A stretch of DNA of 64,000 nt from Epiperipatus broadwayi. Its lineage: Eukaryota; Onychophora; Udeonychophora; Euonychophora; Peripatidae. The notes below the pieces were generated by a model. It did no database searches. It worked only from the letters and a program-made list of their open reading frames with translations, and was not told the DNA's origin. Location of the stretch: positions 31,094,885 to 31,158,884 of the forward strand of contig JAQFVV010012394.1 in assembly GCA_028023455.1 (NCBI GenBank). Direction: 5' to 3'. Positions within the stretch are counted from its first letter, which is position 1. Each line of letters starts with the position of its first letter. This document shows, one piece after another, positions 35,696-49,760 of this stretch. The position numbers and the translations under genes were made by a program.

Positions 35696-38119
35696 ATTAA
35701 TCACTGATTACCAAAGACATTAGCATATATATATTCTAACTAACGAAAAAATTAAAGAAATATGAAGAAGGTCATTTCTAACCAAATAAAAATTTAGAGA
35801 AATGAATATTTCTTAAATATATAAATTTTTGACAGATGCGTTTCTTAAGTATCAATTAAATATGCAATGCATATTTATATATATTCTAGTATAATAGGTA
35901 TAGATTAGATTTAATCTGATAATTTCTTAAATATAAGGCATAGACTAATATATTTCGTACGTATAAATTAAATTTAACCTCCTTCGTGCGACCGCGTTAC
36001 ATGCCAATAGTAACTATATAAAATCAATTCAAACAAATTAAAAGTTATTCTTTATTTTGTTAACTTTATAAAAACTTAATAAATTAACATAAAACGCGTT
36101 TTGCAATCTCTCGATCGATCATCCACATTGGATTTTAAATAGCATGAAATGATTGGGAGAGCTTACAAAAATCATACAACTTTATTATAACCAATGAGAA
36201 TTTTATTCAAATGATCGCACATCCACGTTATGCATTAATTATACTATATTCAAACTATACGGCATTTACACATTTGCAGATAAATTGCATGCCAATTACA
36301 ACATTTTAAGAATGGATCGATGGATACTTCATCATTCCCAGCTGACACTATGTCTGAGGCCTACTGAGATGATGATGATGATACAGAACATTTATAAGCT
36401 TATTTGCCAGGGCGCCAAATTGCAGCTCCAATAAAATATAAAGGTTAAATCTCAATTCAATACTCTTAGTAATAATATTGCATGAATGGGTTAATACATA
36501 ATCGATTTAGAGAACACTGAGAACGCATTAAAATTGACAATATTAATATCTTTAAGAATTCCAGGCTATTCTCAGCATAATCCCATTCACTATGATTAAA
36601 GCTACAATTAAATTTTATTCTAATTATAAAGTTCTATATTCATCTCCACCTTCCTGATCCATCTCTTCATCAATTTCACGTCCATATGTCTATTACACTA
36701 TTATTAATTTTATCATTAAATTTTACACCTTTGCTAGCTCATCTCCTCTCATTCTAATCTCTTCTCAGGGTTTTTCGAACAATTAGGTGTGGAAATCGAA
36801 TAAGCTGCTATAGGTTATTGGTGATAAACATTCCTCTCTTGATCGCCTCCAAGGTGATCTCAGTTGTCTTTAATGCAATCTAATATCAATTTACATTAAA
36901 GCTGGAATATTTAAGCTTATTAATATAAACACATCATAAAACATAGTCGCAATTATAACAACATTATATAAAATAAAATGCATCTAGAGAGGTTTGAATA
37001 CAACGGATGGGGAAAGGATTTTATGCCCACCCTCTGCACTCGCTATCACTCAATACTATCTCTATTCTCGATTTATATTTAAACAATATTAAATTATTTG
37101 GTAATTTTATGCATTTAAAATTAACCTTTTAAATAATTTTACTAAATATTAATTACGTACATGATAATTCAAATATTACTAATATGATATTGATGTATGA
37201 TTGGATTGGAAATATCTAGATAATAATAACCCACAAAAACATGGAGACACACGCAAATTTTTATTTAAAACAAATAACAAATTTTATTTGACAAACTATA
37301 AGTCCATCAATACAAAAAACAACAACATATACATTACATTATATCTACACTTTCTTTTTACCTTAAATATAGTAAATACCAATTTCTTCCCGTTTTCAAT
37401 GCTTTCCCTTTTTACTACAGATATATTTTAGAAAATACGTAATCGATTTTTTTTTCTCTAATTAAATTTGATAATTTTGTTTAATAAATCTAAAGGTAAT
37501 ATTCCCTTGCAAATTTCTTGATCTTATCCGATCATCCTGATTAAATATTCTTTGGCCCTAATCTTTACAACAGAGATATCTTAATAATAGTAAGACTAAG
37601 TTATTGCAAATAAATTGGCATTAAGATCAAACATCATCCTAGTGCACTCTCTATGTTCATGTTCTTATAACATAATAATATTTTAACAATACTACCTTTC
37701 CAGCGAAGTTCTCAGCTGGCCATGTAAATATTTATTAAATACAATTATATACGCATTGCTTATGCCCAATCATTCGTAAGTTTTATTTAACCCTTAACAG
37801 TTATTAACTTAATTATTTTTGGCTCGTATGCTAAATCAAATCTACATAAACAATATTCAAATACACCAATTGCACATACATTATCTGCATTCATTCAGAC
37901 ATTAAATTGAGTTTGCGACCTGGTATCCAATACTTATAATAATGCTCATCATGGCTATCCTCTCATACACACGTAAGGAATATCAAATATTAATATGAGG
38001 CAGGCAGTGACCCGAATAAGAGAGAACCTTTTCACTAAGGTTAAGATATGCTAGGATTTTTTTTATCGCTAGTCATATAAAAAAACATAGGTATACCAAA
38101 TACCTCTGGCCATCAAAAT
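35696..38119. other. AT-rich non-coding stretch
   Basis: A (GAT)5-like run lies at about 36,369-36,382. The 76-codon frame at 37,201-37,431 is Asn/Lys/Phe-rich and unrecognised. Nothing else seen. Confidence 0.45.
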
Positions 38120-38290
38120 AAGAAACCTTCTTACGGTGTAGAGCATACTTAAGTGGGAAAACTCTTCCACTGGGTTCAAATACTTTCTGAATATAGCATA
38201 TATCTCAGTGAGTTAAACTTCACTGAATTTGTGGAGATCTTTGTCTATCCACGCACACACAGGTCGAAACATCAAATTATACAAGTAAAA
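38120..38290 (+). repeat. Possible tRNA-like SINE
   Basis: ACGGTGTAGAGCATACTTAA, then CTTCCACTGGGTTCAAATAC, resembles A- and B-box regions about 30 bp apart. The later AGGTCGAAACATC resembles the ends of some retroelements. I have no second copy in this window to confirm it. Confidence 0.3.
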
Positions 38291-39015
38291 TTTTCACAAC
38301 TTTAATATTCTTGCAAATTAGTGTATTGGAACATGAGCCCATAAATTTTCCAAGCATAAATCAGCTTGTTTCTGGCCTTAAATCTATGATAACAATAATA
38401 ATAATAAGCAATAAGAAATGCGCACAAAATTCTCAAAACTATTTCCAGGCACTTTTATAAAAAATAAAAATGATGATGATACTCAATAAACAAGCAATTC
38501 ATTTATAAATCTAATTATTCGATAATAACTTCTGATGCTAACACCCATATCTCTTAATTGTTTTGTTTTTTTTTTTAAATTGAGGAAAAAAAAATTGTTT
38601 GTAAAGCATTTTAAATAAGGCATATCAGTTCTACCCCAAATAACCACAATAGCGAAAGCATTTAAATAAACATATATAAAATCATATGAAAACAATTTCT
38701 ACCCCCAAAATAATGCAATAGTGATTACATGAATTAATTTTTTTTTTAAAAAAAAATGCTATACGTGATATACACTATAAAGAGCGAATAATAATAACAA
38801 TAAAAAAAATTATACTTATAGCAGTCTTTTAGCAGGTGTTCTTCCAGGTTCCTGATTTCTCCTTTTTTCCTTTTTTTTTTCTTGACCGGTTTATGAGAGC
38901 ATATAAAGTCCTTGTTGTAAAAAGTTCTTTTGATAGAGTTCGATTCCTTTTCTCTCACATATACAGTTTCTATTTTGCTGAATGAGTTCCTCATTTCCAT
39001 ATCTAAGTAGATTAC

Positions 39016-39121
39016 CTTTAAACTTTGTAAATTTCTGCAAGTTTCAGTCAAACGGCCTTCATTTAACTTTTTCACAATATCAGTCTGTTTTTGATTGTCC
39101 TTTTCCAATTTTACTTTCATT
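39016..39121 (-). CDS. Candidate coiled-coil exon, 35 codons
   Basis: On the minus strand a stretch with protein-like composition is flanked by TCTACAG|A (acceptor-like, cut before 39,121) and TTTAAAG|GTAATC (donor-like, cut after 39,016). The peptide runs from MKVKLEKDNQKQTD through VKKLNEGRLTETCRN to LQSLK. It is hydrophilic with hydrophobic residues at heptad-like spacing, suggesting a coiled coil. Beyond the GT the frame stays open but turns to low-complexity Lys and Tyr/Phe runs, as an intron would. The ATG at its start may be internal. I recognise no specific protein, and no neighbouring exon was identified, so phase and gene are unknown. Confidence 0.35.
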
Positions 39122-41989
39122 CTGTAGATTTAAATTGACTTATATAAAACGATGTCAAACTCAAATTTTAACTTCTGTGCTTTAAATTTTTACTACATCT
39201 GTTGAATAGCCAACTTCTGGAAGGTTCCAAGTGTGTGCCCCCTTAAAATTTACTCACTATACATTGTTATATTTAGTCGAATTATTCTGAAGAGACAAAG
39301 TATAATAAATATGATTTTCAATTTTATAACACAGTTTTCTTTTAGTCAATCAAGGAAAACTGCAACAGATAAGTTTTAAAAATACAAGCAAGTCCTTTTT
39401 TTTTTTTTTAACACAGCTTTTATAGAGACGTCCTTTATCTCTAGAACTAATTGACATCCCCCCCCCTCTCAATTAAATCTAGCCTGTTGCCTCTTCAGAA
39501 AAACCAGGCATAAATTTCAAGTCAAATAGACAGATTAATTTTACAATCTAACATTTAATTGCCAATTAATTTTTGACACTTTGACAGACCAGAATTGACC
39601 ATTCACCGTTAATGGCCTAAATTAATGGTCCCTTTAAATTCCTTAGTAGGATCTGTGTATTTTAAGGAATGATAATTAACTGAATAAGATAATACACACT
39701 AAAATAATCTTACCTTTCCCTTTAATAGTGAAACACAATATATTGCAGCTGTTTCAAACTCAGACTTGACATTAAATTTGACTGCTAATATTAAACTTAT
39801 TTAAAAGATTTTAATTTCTTATTTAAAATTGCTTTACATCATGTAAGAAATGATTATTAATTTTACATTGTACCATCAAGATCTACAATTAAATTATATA
39901 TACACACACATCGCAGGTATATACTTTTCTTTAAATTTAGATTTTTAATGCCTTAATCTTTATCTATTACAACTATTCTACCTATATTATTATTTATTTA
40001 CTTCCATAAATTATTTATTTCTAACCTAGCTTAAAATAATGACTATTCATCATCACTATCCTAATGTAGTTTTCAATAGTCACACATCTTCCTCTTCTCA
40101 GTTAACCTATCAACAAATATATAAATCCTGCTTTTCTAATATTTTTTAATATCAATTTAACCCATAAATTAAAATAAAATAATCCTCTGGTTATAAACAC
40201 ATTAACAATAAATTTTTAGATTGCTCACTAGTCAAACATATGCAATCCCTTATAAATATGGGTTCAAACTCGGTCTTGGCTTAAATTTTCTTATTACACA
40301 CACAAAAAAAATACATATATTATGAGGAAAATTTGGATAGAACCTTCTCTTTCATAGCTAACTTAAAAAAAAATGGAGCCTTGGACAAATCCAAGGGCTA
40401 CAATATATATATATATATATATATATAGTATGCTGATGGTTTGTTGCAACATAAGATGGCTAAGATCAAACATATTGATAAAAACAAAATTTGAAAATAT
40501 ATATATATGATGTTTATAAGTAAATGTTCATCCATGGGTTTGAATTTGAATAGAATTTTAGAATTGTTTTGAGGTACTTGAGAATTTCCAAAAATTGAGA
40601 TTACTTTTTCAAGTATTGGATGATGGACATTTTAATTAGATATTCAGTCATTTATAAGTAAATGGTATTTAAATATTTTAAGTAATATCCAGAAAGGAAC
40701 AATTTTAAAACCTCTCTTTCACCATTTTTCTGGAAATAGATGCTAGAAAAGCTTTTCTCTGCAATAAACTTTTTAAAACAATTTTGCTTATATAAAATAA
40801 AATTCATGTATTTCTATATAAATCAGATGTAATATATATCCAAGACATGTCAAACATGCTTAAATATATGTAACAAAGCAAATTAATTAAGCCACAGAGA
40901 AGTGAATAAATGATAAATATTTACTATTAATTTTTATCACCACCTGTAAAGTCTCCTGTTTCAAAATGACATTCTATATAGGATGAAATGCTTATTATTT
41001 TCTTTATGCATGGATGCTGGTACACACCTATTTATTCCAATTGTATTCATATATGATTGTTATAAACACAAGCTCTTTAATCCTTTATTCTGCTTATATT
41101 CGACATATATTTATAATAAATGCAATTAGTATACCTTTGCCTGATACCATTTGTGAGATATAGGGTCTACTTACTTAGCAACTATTTAAGTAAAAGACTC
41201 AGTGTCCTTCTAGGTTTATCTAACATTGTCAGCTGTGCCATGATAGTTTGTCTCATATGTAGATATGGTCATACTTCCAACGGTATCATGACAGCTTGCC
41301 TTGTGTCAGATTTTTATTCTAATAACTTCCAGTTCAACATGAATATGCTTCACTGCTTTAACAATATTGTGGATAACAAGAATACTACTGTTTATCTTTG
41401 AAAGTTATCTTTTCTCCAAATAAACTGCCTGTTTTAGCCATATCTCTTCCCATAGTGAGGGCAGTTGGATTCCTTGAACATCATCACCTATTGGCATGTT
41501 TCTGTTAATGGATATAAATTATCTATTTATATATTCATTGATCTGTATTGATAAATGCTTAAGCTGATCAAGATAAGATGGAATCTCAACAGGTCTATTA
41601 GTTCCCCTAGCTACAATTACCTATTCAAGAATGTAAATCACTGAGATCCTTTGATGGACATCTAATATTTTTTAGGTCTATTTAATTGTTATCAGGTTTA
41701 GAGTCTCCTTCAATAGATATGGTATTTTTACCAGAAGGTCTGGTGTCTTTATTTGTATATCTGATGTCTTCATCAGCATGTCTAGCAATTTTGAATATTG
41801 TAAAGCCTCTATTGTTGGCTGGTAAGCTATACTTTAATCTTAACTCATCTCTGCACCTGTAATGTTGCTATGCATCTTCTATTGAATAATCATTATTTGT
41901 AATCCTTTTTATTTGAGCACAATTGCTAAGACCAATTTACTAGTTTCACTATGTATGTGAAATAGAATTTGGATGCCTAATAATAAGTA
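39122..41989. other. AT-rich stretch with a possible decayed coding relic
   Basis: From about 41,100 to 41,880 the minus strand translates to short protein-like pieces broken by many stops (for example IARHADEDIRYTNKDTRP near 41,780 and DPISHKWYQAKVY near 41,140). This could be an old transposon ORF, but no family is recognised. An AT microsatellite lies at 40,404-40,427. Nothing else seen. Confidence 0.3.
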
Positions 41990-42130
41990 ATATTTCAGTA
42001 GTGTAATTTTGACTACACCATTCTTGTGCAAAAAAGGGATTGGCTTTTATTCACTTTTAACACCTTGTGGATGATGTAATCATAAACATATGTCCAAAGA
42101 TATATGAAAAAAACTATGATCACCAAGATG
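41990..42130. repeat. Member of a short inverted-repeat family
   Basis: TATTTCAGTAGTGTAATTTT, GACTACACCATTCTTG, then TTTTAACACCTTGTGGATG match parts of the elements at 50.23-50.47 and 51.96-52.10 kb. It has only one recognisable arm. Confidence 0.45.
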
Positions 42131-44379
42131 CACAGTTCATGCTGAACCAGAACTCTTCAATTGACCCAGATGACAATCTCTTTCATATACCTTTATTATT
42201 ATTCAGTATATATATATATATATATATATTGTGACCATCTGAATGGGCACAGGGGTCTAAGATACCTTGTATCTTAGATAAATAGCTATATAGTATTATA
42301 AAAAAAAATGAAATAGCCTTAGAATTTTAAAAATTTTGAACAAGATTATTTAAGGTTTAAATATGGGTTGTTGTGCAGTTTATGGACCACTTGATAAGTA
42401 TTCATTAGTATTATTGTGATTAATAGGGTATATAATGTAAGGACGGGGGGTGGTTTGTTAATGAAATTGATATATTTTGTTGGAAAAATGCAAAGTTATC
42501 CTATGTTAGTATAATATTTAGTTGAATGGTTTTAAAATCCTTTATTTATTAATTCTTATCCTTTTTGTCAACAGTTAATAGAAGTTTTGATTAGATTTAA
42601 TCAAGGTAGTTCAATATTTAGGTTGTAGGGCATGTGTATGCATGTTTGACTGCATTATGTTTCATTTCATTTTCGTCCTTTAAATAACAGCCAACAATAG
42701 TACATTCACAATAAAAAAAACATTTAAACTACAGTAGTCATCTTAAATAATTAATAAATATATATTTCTTTCCAGTAATTAATAAATAGTTGAATCAATA
42801 AATTATTTTACAAATTAAATAAATTATTAATCATTTTTTATTTGATGGTTAATTAATATTCATTTTTCTTTTAAGTTTGTAAAAGATATTTATTTTAATT
42901 ATTTGTATTATTTTTTTTTTGTCATTTAATTCTGAAAATCAAAATCATTTTTTTTTGTTGTTGTAAAGATTTTTTTTTTTTTTTTGAATACGTAATTAGC
43001 AGAGCTGGCAAAATGCGTGGGAGTAAGCTAGTAAAAAAAAAAAAAGAACTGTTACTAAAAAAAAGAGAGAGCTTGTAACAAAGATCTCCAGTATGTAAAA
43101 AAAAATTAGCTTTGTAAAGAATTATAGCCATAAAAAGACAGTGGCTTATATTTTTCAAACAACTAAAGTTAATTGCTGAAGTCAGATTAGAAGAAATATA
43201 TTACGGAAGGAATTAATTTCAATATGCAGCACTAAACTTTATAAAGGTACTCGCTTTGCTTATTCTCTTTCAATTTAAACATTCTAAACTAATATTTTCG
43301 TCACTATTGCTCTTGTGAAGATGTATATTAACATCATGCAGTCTATATTATTTTATTTTATTTCAGTTTTAAATAAGAATGATTCACATAAGTATTATTA
43401 TTTTATCATTAAGCAACGTATTTTTTTTTTGATATATGGAAAACGTGTGCAGAACTGTTATATAGAATACATATTATTCTTATTATTTTTCGTGCTATGT
43501 CTTGCGAGGATTATACATAGACTTAAGGGTGCATCTATCTTGATAGAGCATACCATGTTTAAATTCATTGTAATTAGATAACAATACTCATTTATTGGAT
43601 ATATATCTGGAGCTAATATGCATTTATAAATTAAGGAAATAAAATATAACTACTTCTGTTTGAATTGAATTTGATGGACAAAATTGCTGGTAAATTTAGT
43701 TCTCTTCAATAAAAACGGAATATGAAATAAAACATTATTAATCATGGAATTACTAAAGACAATTTACAGTGGATAATGCTATTCAAAATAATAAGGACAA
43801 TTGCGTATTTAACCCAGAACGGCACGAGGAATATCGTATATTTCTCAGTATAATAAAGGAGAAATTAACTGCTTGTGATTTGGTATCTCAATGGATATGT
43901 TATGAATATTGGAAAGTAGTGGGTTTATTTAAGTTAAACTTTTATATTTCTTTTTTTAAGTTATACTGCAGAAGTGCATTTAATTTAAAGTCAGTTTGAA
44001 ATGTGTCCTACGTTGTTTATTATAATATCCCGGAGGAAGCTTGGCAATGAACTTTTATTCAGATTACAAAACTAATAACTTTTGTGTTTTTATCTTTTTA
44101 ATTTTTTTTATTACTTAACTCATATAATGTATATAATGGACAGAGAAGCTTTATTATTATTATGTTTATGTTATCATCTATGTTATTTTGATTTTCAAGA
44201 CCGTCTCGGAAGTATGCCTACTTTAAAAAAAAAAATAGTACGAGCCGGTAAAAATATTGATTGTGCTCAAATAGGTCTTATCATTTTCCTTAAGAGGATG
44301 AAGGAAATATTTTTAATAATATATTTATTATTAGAGAGGTTTACATTTATTTTGCATATGCTATTATCTTAAAGTGAGA

Positions 44380-44451
<72 letters not shown>

Positions 44452-46842
44452 TGAATCAACGAACGAACGTATAATAAAAATAGTTTGTTAAATATAAAAA
44501 GAAAGTTCGTTCATAATAATTAGAAGCATTAAATCTTAAAAGTAACCTAAAGTTTATTAAATTAAAAAAATTATACCTTAATGCAATATTTAATTATCAT
44601 ATTACCTGCTTAGTGCGTAATTTAGAGTTAGTGTTATATATACTTTTATTCGCGAGAGTGTGTTTGTTTTGCACAATTGTAATATTTGTGTGATAAAGTA
44701 TAATTTGTGAATATTTTATGCATAAATTCGTACACTGTCGTATTTCCTGAGTTGAACAGATTGATGTATTATCTGTAAGTATTTGTCTGCTAGCATGTAT
44801 TTATAAGGTTCAATATTTTAGAAGCTATGATAATGGAAAGAAATCTGATTGCGTTGTAATATTTATAAGGATAAAAGATCTTGCTTATTTAATATATGTT
44901 AATAATTTCCATGAGTAGAGCCTAGTTTATTTTATATGTGTATGATTAATGATATTGTTGAAGTGATGTTCTTAGGGCCCTGGTGAAGAGGATTTAAAAT
45001 CCCCACCAAATAATGTATTTAGCAGTAAAGGAGTTATTGTTAAAAGATGATTAAATGATGCTTAGGAAGTGACATGACGTTTTTCTTGGATTCATGGTGT
45101 TGAGTAGATGTTCTCCACCAAAGGTATATGTGGAATTAGGTGAATTCTGGTAGAAGTGTTCTATAGATGTTTATCTGCTCCTCATGTATATTCCCTTTAT
45201 AACGTGTTGTATGTAAAATCATAAAATATAGCTTTGTGTTAATAAAAAAAAAATGGTTAGACAAATTGTTAGATTAATTCTGGATATAGTACTAGTGTCA
45301 TATTTATGGAGGATTTACGACATTGTTCGAAATAAATTAATTATGTGATATTTTCTTAATGAAGGGAGAGTTTACAGAAAAGATTGTTTTATAATATTGC
45401 TGCTTGAACGTACACATACACGCGTAATATAAATAATATCGCGAATTGAGGTATAGAATTATGAAATATAAAAATGAGAAATAAATGCTCGGAAATATAC
45501 TAAATTCAGTTAATAAAGGTATAAAACATTAAGATTTAAACAGGAAATAAGTATTTTAAAATACAACGTATCTATTTAAGTAAAAATTAATCATCAAATC
45601 ATCAGAATAAACAGGATTTTACTATGTATGATAGGTATAAGGAATTGGAATTATTATTTAGTCAATTAGAGAAAGTTGTTTTGCTGAAAGCCAAAGATTA
45701 ATGGTTTGATTTATTTTGTCAATCAACCGTAATATCCTCTCGAAAGTATTTATATATATTTTTTTTGTTGTGCTAATAATATGATATTTCATTTATTTAT
45801 TGTCGTATGGATAAAACATCTAAGCAAGTATGTGTTCCAAATCGGGATCTTTAAGTTTATTATTAGTTTGTTTAGATAGTAGGAATCCCAACTGATGCTA
45901 AAGATTTATTTAATAATTTAAAGGTCTATAAAACGAAGACCTATTTTGTAAATATTATGTTCATCCCAATTTATTTTGTTTATTTGTAATAAATGATGTA
46001 TTTAGTTATTTAAATTTAAAACAATTGTGTCGTGAGTTATTTTTTTGTATACATTCGTATTTTCATTTCCACATCTCCACATTGTATAAATCTATTATAA
46101 AACAGATATACTATTTTAAAGTTATCAGATTAAATTTTCTAGTGTCTGACAATATTGTATTTCTTAATCCAAACATTATAAAGAGTATTTGCCACTTGAT
46201 AAACGTATTAGAAAGGTTGCCAAGTCAGTATATTCGTTAGATGATGATATGAGATTAAAATACCATATCTCTGTCATTATCTTATTATTGAAGCACAGTA
46301 AAATATTTAGTCAATTTGTTTCATTATATTTTAGCATACTTTATAATTATAACTTATGGGCAATGTAGTTTATTTAATTCAACTGTGTTTATTAAATTCC
46401 CTGAGATCTTATTATTTATTTCTTGATTGACATTAAAGTAGATGTGTGGATTATAATATGCCAAGTAACAAAATTGTTTAAGAATATAATTATAGCAAGC
46501 TGATATAGGTTATACTTGGATGAAGGAAGAAATTAAGTTTAAAGTATATTTTTCATAGACTGTACTAAGTAAACCTTATGATTCTTTATCATACAATCAA
46601 TTAACAAAGGAATTTACAATATATTGAATGTTTTATAATATTTCTTCCTTTATTCATTTATTATTATATATCTTTTGAACTGCCTATAGCCTCCCACTGA
46701 GCTGAGCTGAACATAAACTTAAGTATAGAGTCTCAGTAATAATTTTATATTATATATTATATTATATTGTTCTATTCATTAATAGAACTGGTGCCTGGGC
46801 ATTTCGTTCATGTAAGATATATGAGCGGTGTTGGGAGTGTAG
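42131..46842. other. AT-rich stretch without a recognised gene
   Basis: Open frames at 43,315-43,581, 43,769-43,999, 44,082-44,372 and 46,025-46,240 (plus) follow one another but share no splice signals I can defend and match no family I recognise. AT microsatellite at 42,208-42,230. Confidence 0.4.
44380..44451. repeat. (ATT)n microsatellite, 24 units
   Basis: Uninterrupted trinucleotide repeat of 72 bp. Confidence 0.95.
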
Positions 46843-46923
46843 GTTATAATATATATGCATATATATATATATATATATATATATGATGATATATATATAT
46901 GATATATATATATATATATATAT
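46843..46923. repeat. (AT)n microsatellite at the RTE 3' tail
   Basis: TA tract interrupted by GATG/GAT units directly next to the RTE 3' end. RTE LINEs commonly end in a short microsatellite and lack poly(A), and the GAT units look like the element's own tail. Confidence 0.85.
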
Positions 46924-47421
46924 CATCAACCATTATCAGTCCACTGCAGGATGAAGGTCCTCCAAGTTCAATCCATCTTTTCTATCTTTAGCTTCTCTTC
47001 TCTACATCATCCCTGCACACTTTCTTATTTCATCCATCGATCTCACATGTGATCTCTTTCTGGGTCTTTTACTGTCTCTTGGAATCCAGTATAAAATTTC
47101 AATTGTCCATCTGCTATCATCTCTTCTAGCAATATGTCCAGCCCAACTCCACTTCAGTCTTTTAATTTTTTTAATGAGGTCAGTAACACCAGTTTGTTCT
47201 CTTACCCATACATTGCATTTTTAATCTCTTCTTGTTACTCCCAACATGCATCTCTCCATACTTCTTTGAGTGGTCTGAAGTCTCTGTATTGCTCTTCTAT
47301 TAAATGTCCAAGTCTCAGATCCACAAGTAAGAACTGGCAAAACACATTTATTAAAAACCTTCCTTTTCAAACACATAGGCATATTTCATTTTAGTATCAA
47401 GTTATTTCTAACAAAATCACT

Positions 47422-48400
47422 TCAACCAAGTTTAAATCTATGATTAATTTCATCCATTATGTTTCCATCTGTATTAATAATCTTACCAAGGTATTTGTAA
47501 CTGTTAACTTCTTCTAACTCATCATAATCAATCTTTATTTTCATATTTTCAAAAAATCTATTAAACATTACTTTAATCTTTTTAACATTTATCTTTAGTC
47601 CTACTTTCCTACTTTCATCTGATAACTCCTGCAACATGTCCTGTAACTCTAAATCATTATTTGCAAAAACAACTACATCATATGCAAAATCTAAATGACT
47701 TAAATAATCTCCATGTACTTTCACTCCTTTAACTTCCCATTTTAATCCACAAAATACTTCTTGCAGCACTGCTGTAAAAGGTTTTGTAGATATGAAGGTC
47801 ACCCGTCTTACACCCCTTTCAATGTTGATTTTCCTACTATCATGTAATCTAATAGTTGCTGTTGCATTTTTATAAATATTCTTTAAAATATGACATTATC
47901 CTGGATCTACACCTTAATGATCCAATGCTTTAATCACTGAAGAAATGTTTATAGAATCAAATGCTTTTTCATAATCTACAAATCCTAAGCATAATGGTAA
48001 CTCATATTCATTTGTCTTTTCTATAACTTCTCTCAATACCTGAATATGATCTACTATACCTAAACCACTTTTAAATCCAGCTTGTGTTCTTGGTTGGTGG
48101 AAATCTTGTGTTTTCTGTAGACGAGTTGTAATTACTTTAGTAAAAATTTTGTATAAAACTGATAAAAGACTGATAGGTATGTAATTTCTAATATCTTGTT
48201 TATCACCTTTTTAAATATTAATATTAATGCTGTGTTCTTCCAATCATCTGGTACATCTTTATCATTTAGGCATTTGGTATATAACTTGCTAAAAAATTTA
48301 TATTTCTTCACCTGCTTCTTTTAATATAACATCTATAATTCCATCATTACCTGGAGCCTTCCCTTTCTTCATAATTTAATTACATGTCTCATTTCCTCAT
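47422..48400 (-). pseudogene. RTE reverse transcriptase domain with FAYD in place of FADD
   Basis: Pieces in order: KGKAPGNDGI (about 48,365), a stretch with LISVLYKI- and TRTQAGFK-like motifs, CLGFVDYEKAFDS (RT motif A, about 47,960), then a frame from 47,802 to 47,422 with FTAVLQEVF, HLDFAYDVVVF and VGLKINVKKIKVM. The FADD catalytic box is altered at 47,680-47,682: TAT (Tyr) stands where GAT (Asp) is expected, a one-base change. With the stops and shifts around it the enzyme is dead. A 122-codon frame at 48,862-48,494 is the linker upstream of the RT. Confidence 0.8.
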
Positions 48401-49170
48401 TTAAAATTCTGGGCAATTCGGAAGATATAATAGGTATAGAAGGTAATTGTTTTTTATTACTATATAATTCTTGATAGAAGTCTTCAACACATTTCATGAT
48501 GCCATCTCTCTTTTTAGTAATAAAGCCATTTTTTTTCTTATTGCAGATATAAATTTCCTACCAATACCAAAATGTTGTTTTACACTCTTTAGACTTTTAT
48601 TCTGTTCTACAGCTTTCCTTGCTAGTTCACAATAATACTTTCTTATATCATTTTCAACTCTTTTCTGCACCATTTTACAAAATTCGAGATATTCAATCTT
48701 TTTTAATGCATCATTGTTGTATATTTTCATATTCCTTCTTTTCTTCATAAATTCTCTAGTCTCACTAGAAATTTTATTGGTCAATTGCTGCTTTTTTCTA
48801 CCAGCTATCTTTATTGCAGTTTTTAAAAGTGTATCAGTTATTTTCCTGTTAATGTCATTCAAATCTGAATCATGTTCAAAATTTACTAATACTTGAAACC
48901 GATTTGTAAGTTCTAATTTAAATTGATTAGAATATTTCTGAAAATTAGGAATATCAACTGTGAAATATTGTTTTTCTTAATAATTTTTGTCTCTCTACTT
49001 TTGCATTGACAGGTATCTTACATCTTACTAATCGATGATCACTTCCTGTGTTAAATTTATTAAGAACTTTACAATCTTGAAATATGTATTTCCTGTTAGT
49101 CAAAATATAATCCAATTCTGCTGTACCTTCATTTGCCTGCTTCCATGTCCATTTCCTTTTAACATTCTTC

Positions 49171-49760
49171 TCAAAAAAAAAAATTCATAATATAAAGTTT
49201 CTCTTTTTTTGCAAATTCCACAAGTCTATCTCCTCTGTCATTTCTATTACCATAAGCAAAATTACCTACAGTATTTTTATCTTTCATTTGTTTATCAATT
49301 CTAGCATTAAAGTCTTCCATAACAATTTTAAAATGTTGTTTACTCTCATCAAAAAGCCTTTTGTACATTGATATAAAAATCTTCTACTACTTCATCACTA
49401 TGAGAACTTGTTAGGGCATAAACCTGAATTATCTTCATTTGGTATCTGCTATTAAGTTGTAAAACTAATCTTGCCACTCTGTCTGATATACCATCAATCA
49501 CCACAATGTTATTCTTCCATTTTTTATTTATAATGACTCCTACTCCACTCGTATTTCCAATATTTGTGCCTTTATAATTGGGTATATTATCATTTTTCAA
49601 ATCAATTGTTTCTTCACCTCTTCTTCTAACTTCAAAGTCCCATAATGTCCCATTTAATATAAGACAATTCTTCTAACTCTTGCAATCTTCCTTCATTTGA
49701 AAGTGATCTGCAGTTGTAAATACCTAAATAAAAAGTCATCATCAAATGGCAGCCTGAGTC
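49171..49760 (-). pseudogene. RTE endonuclease (APE-like) domain
   Basis: Three consecutive minus-strand pieces make up the domain. The first has YNCRSLSNEGRLQELEE (about 49,715-49,660, N-terminal Asn of the catalytic set). The second (49,600-49,349) has NTSGVGVIINKKWKNN and QVYALTSSHSDEVVEDFY. The third (49,368-49,171) has EDFNARIDKQ (the catalytic DFNA motif) and GNRNDRGDRLVEFAKKEKLY. The enzyme family nicks target DNA for target-primed reverse transcription. Stops and shifts separate the pieces, so no intact enzyme is encoded. Each local motif is well kept, suggesting moderate age. Confidence 0.8.

Noticed and set aside
43315-44372. A run of three plus-strand frames as exons of one gene
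   Set aside because: No convincing splice signals link them and composition follows the AT-rich background.
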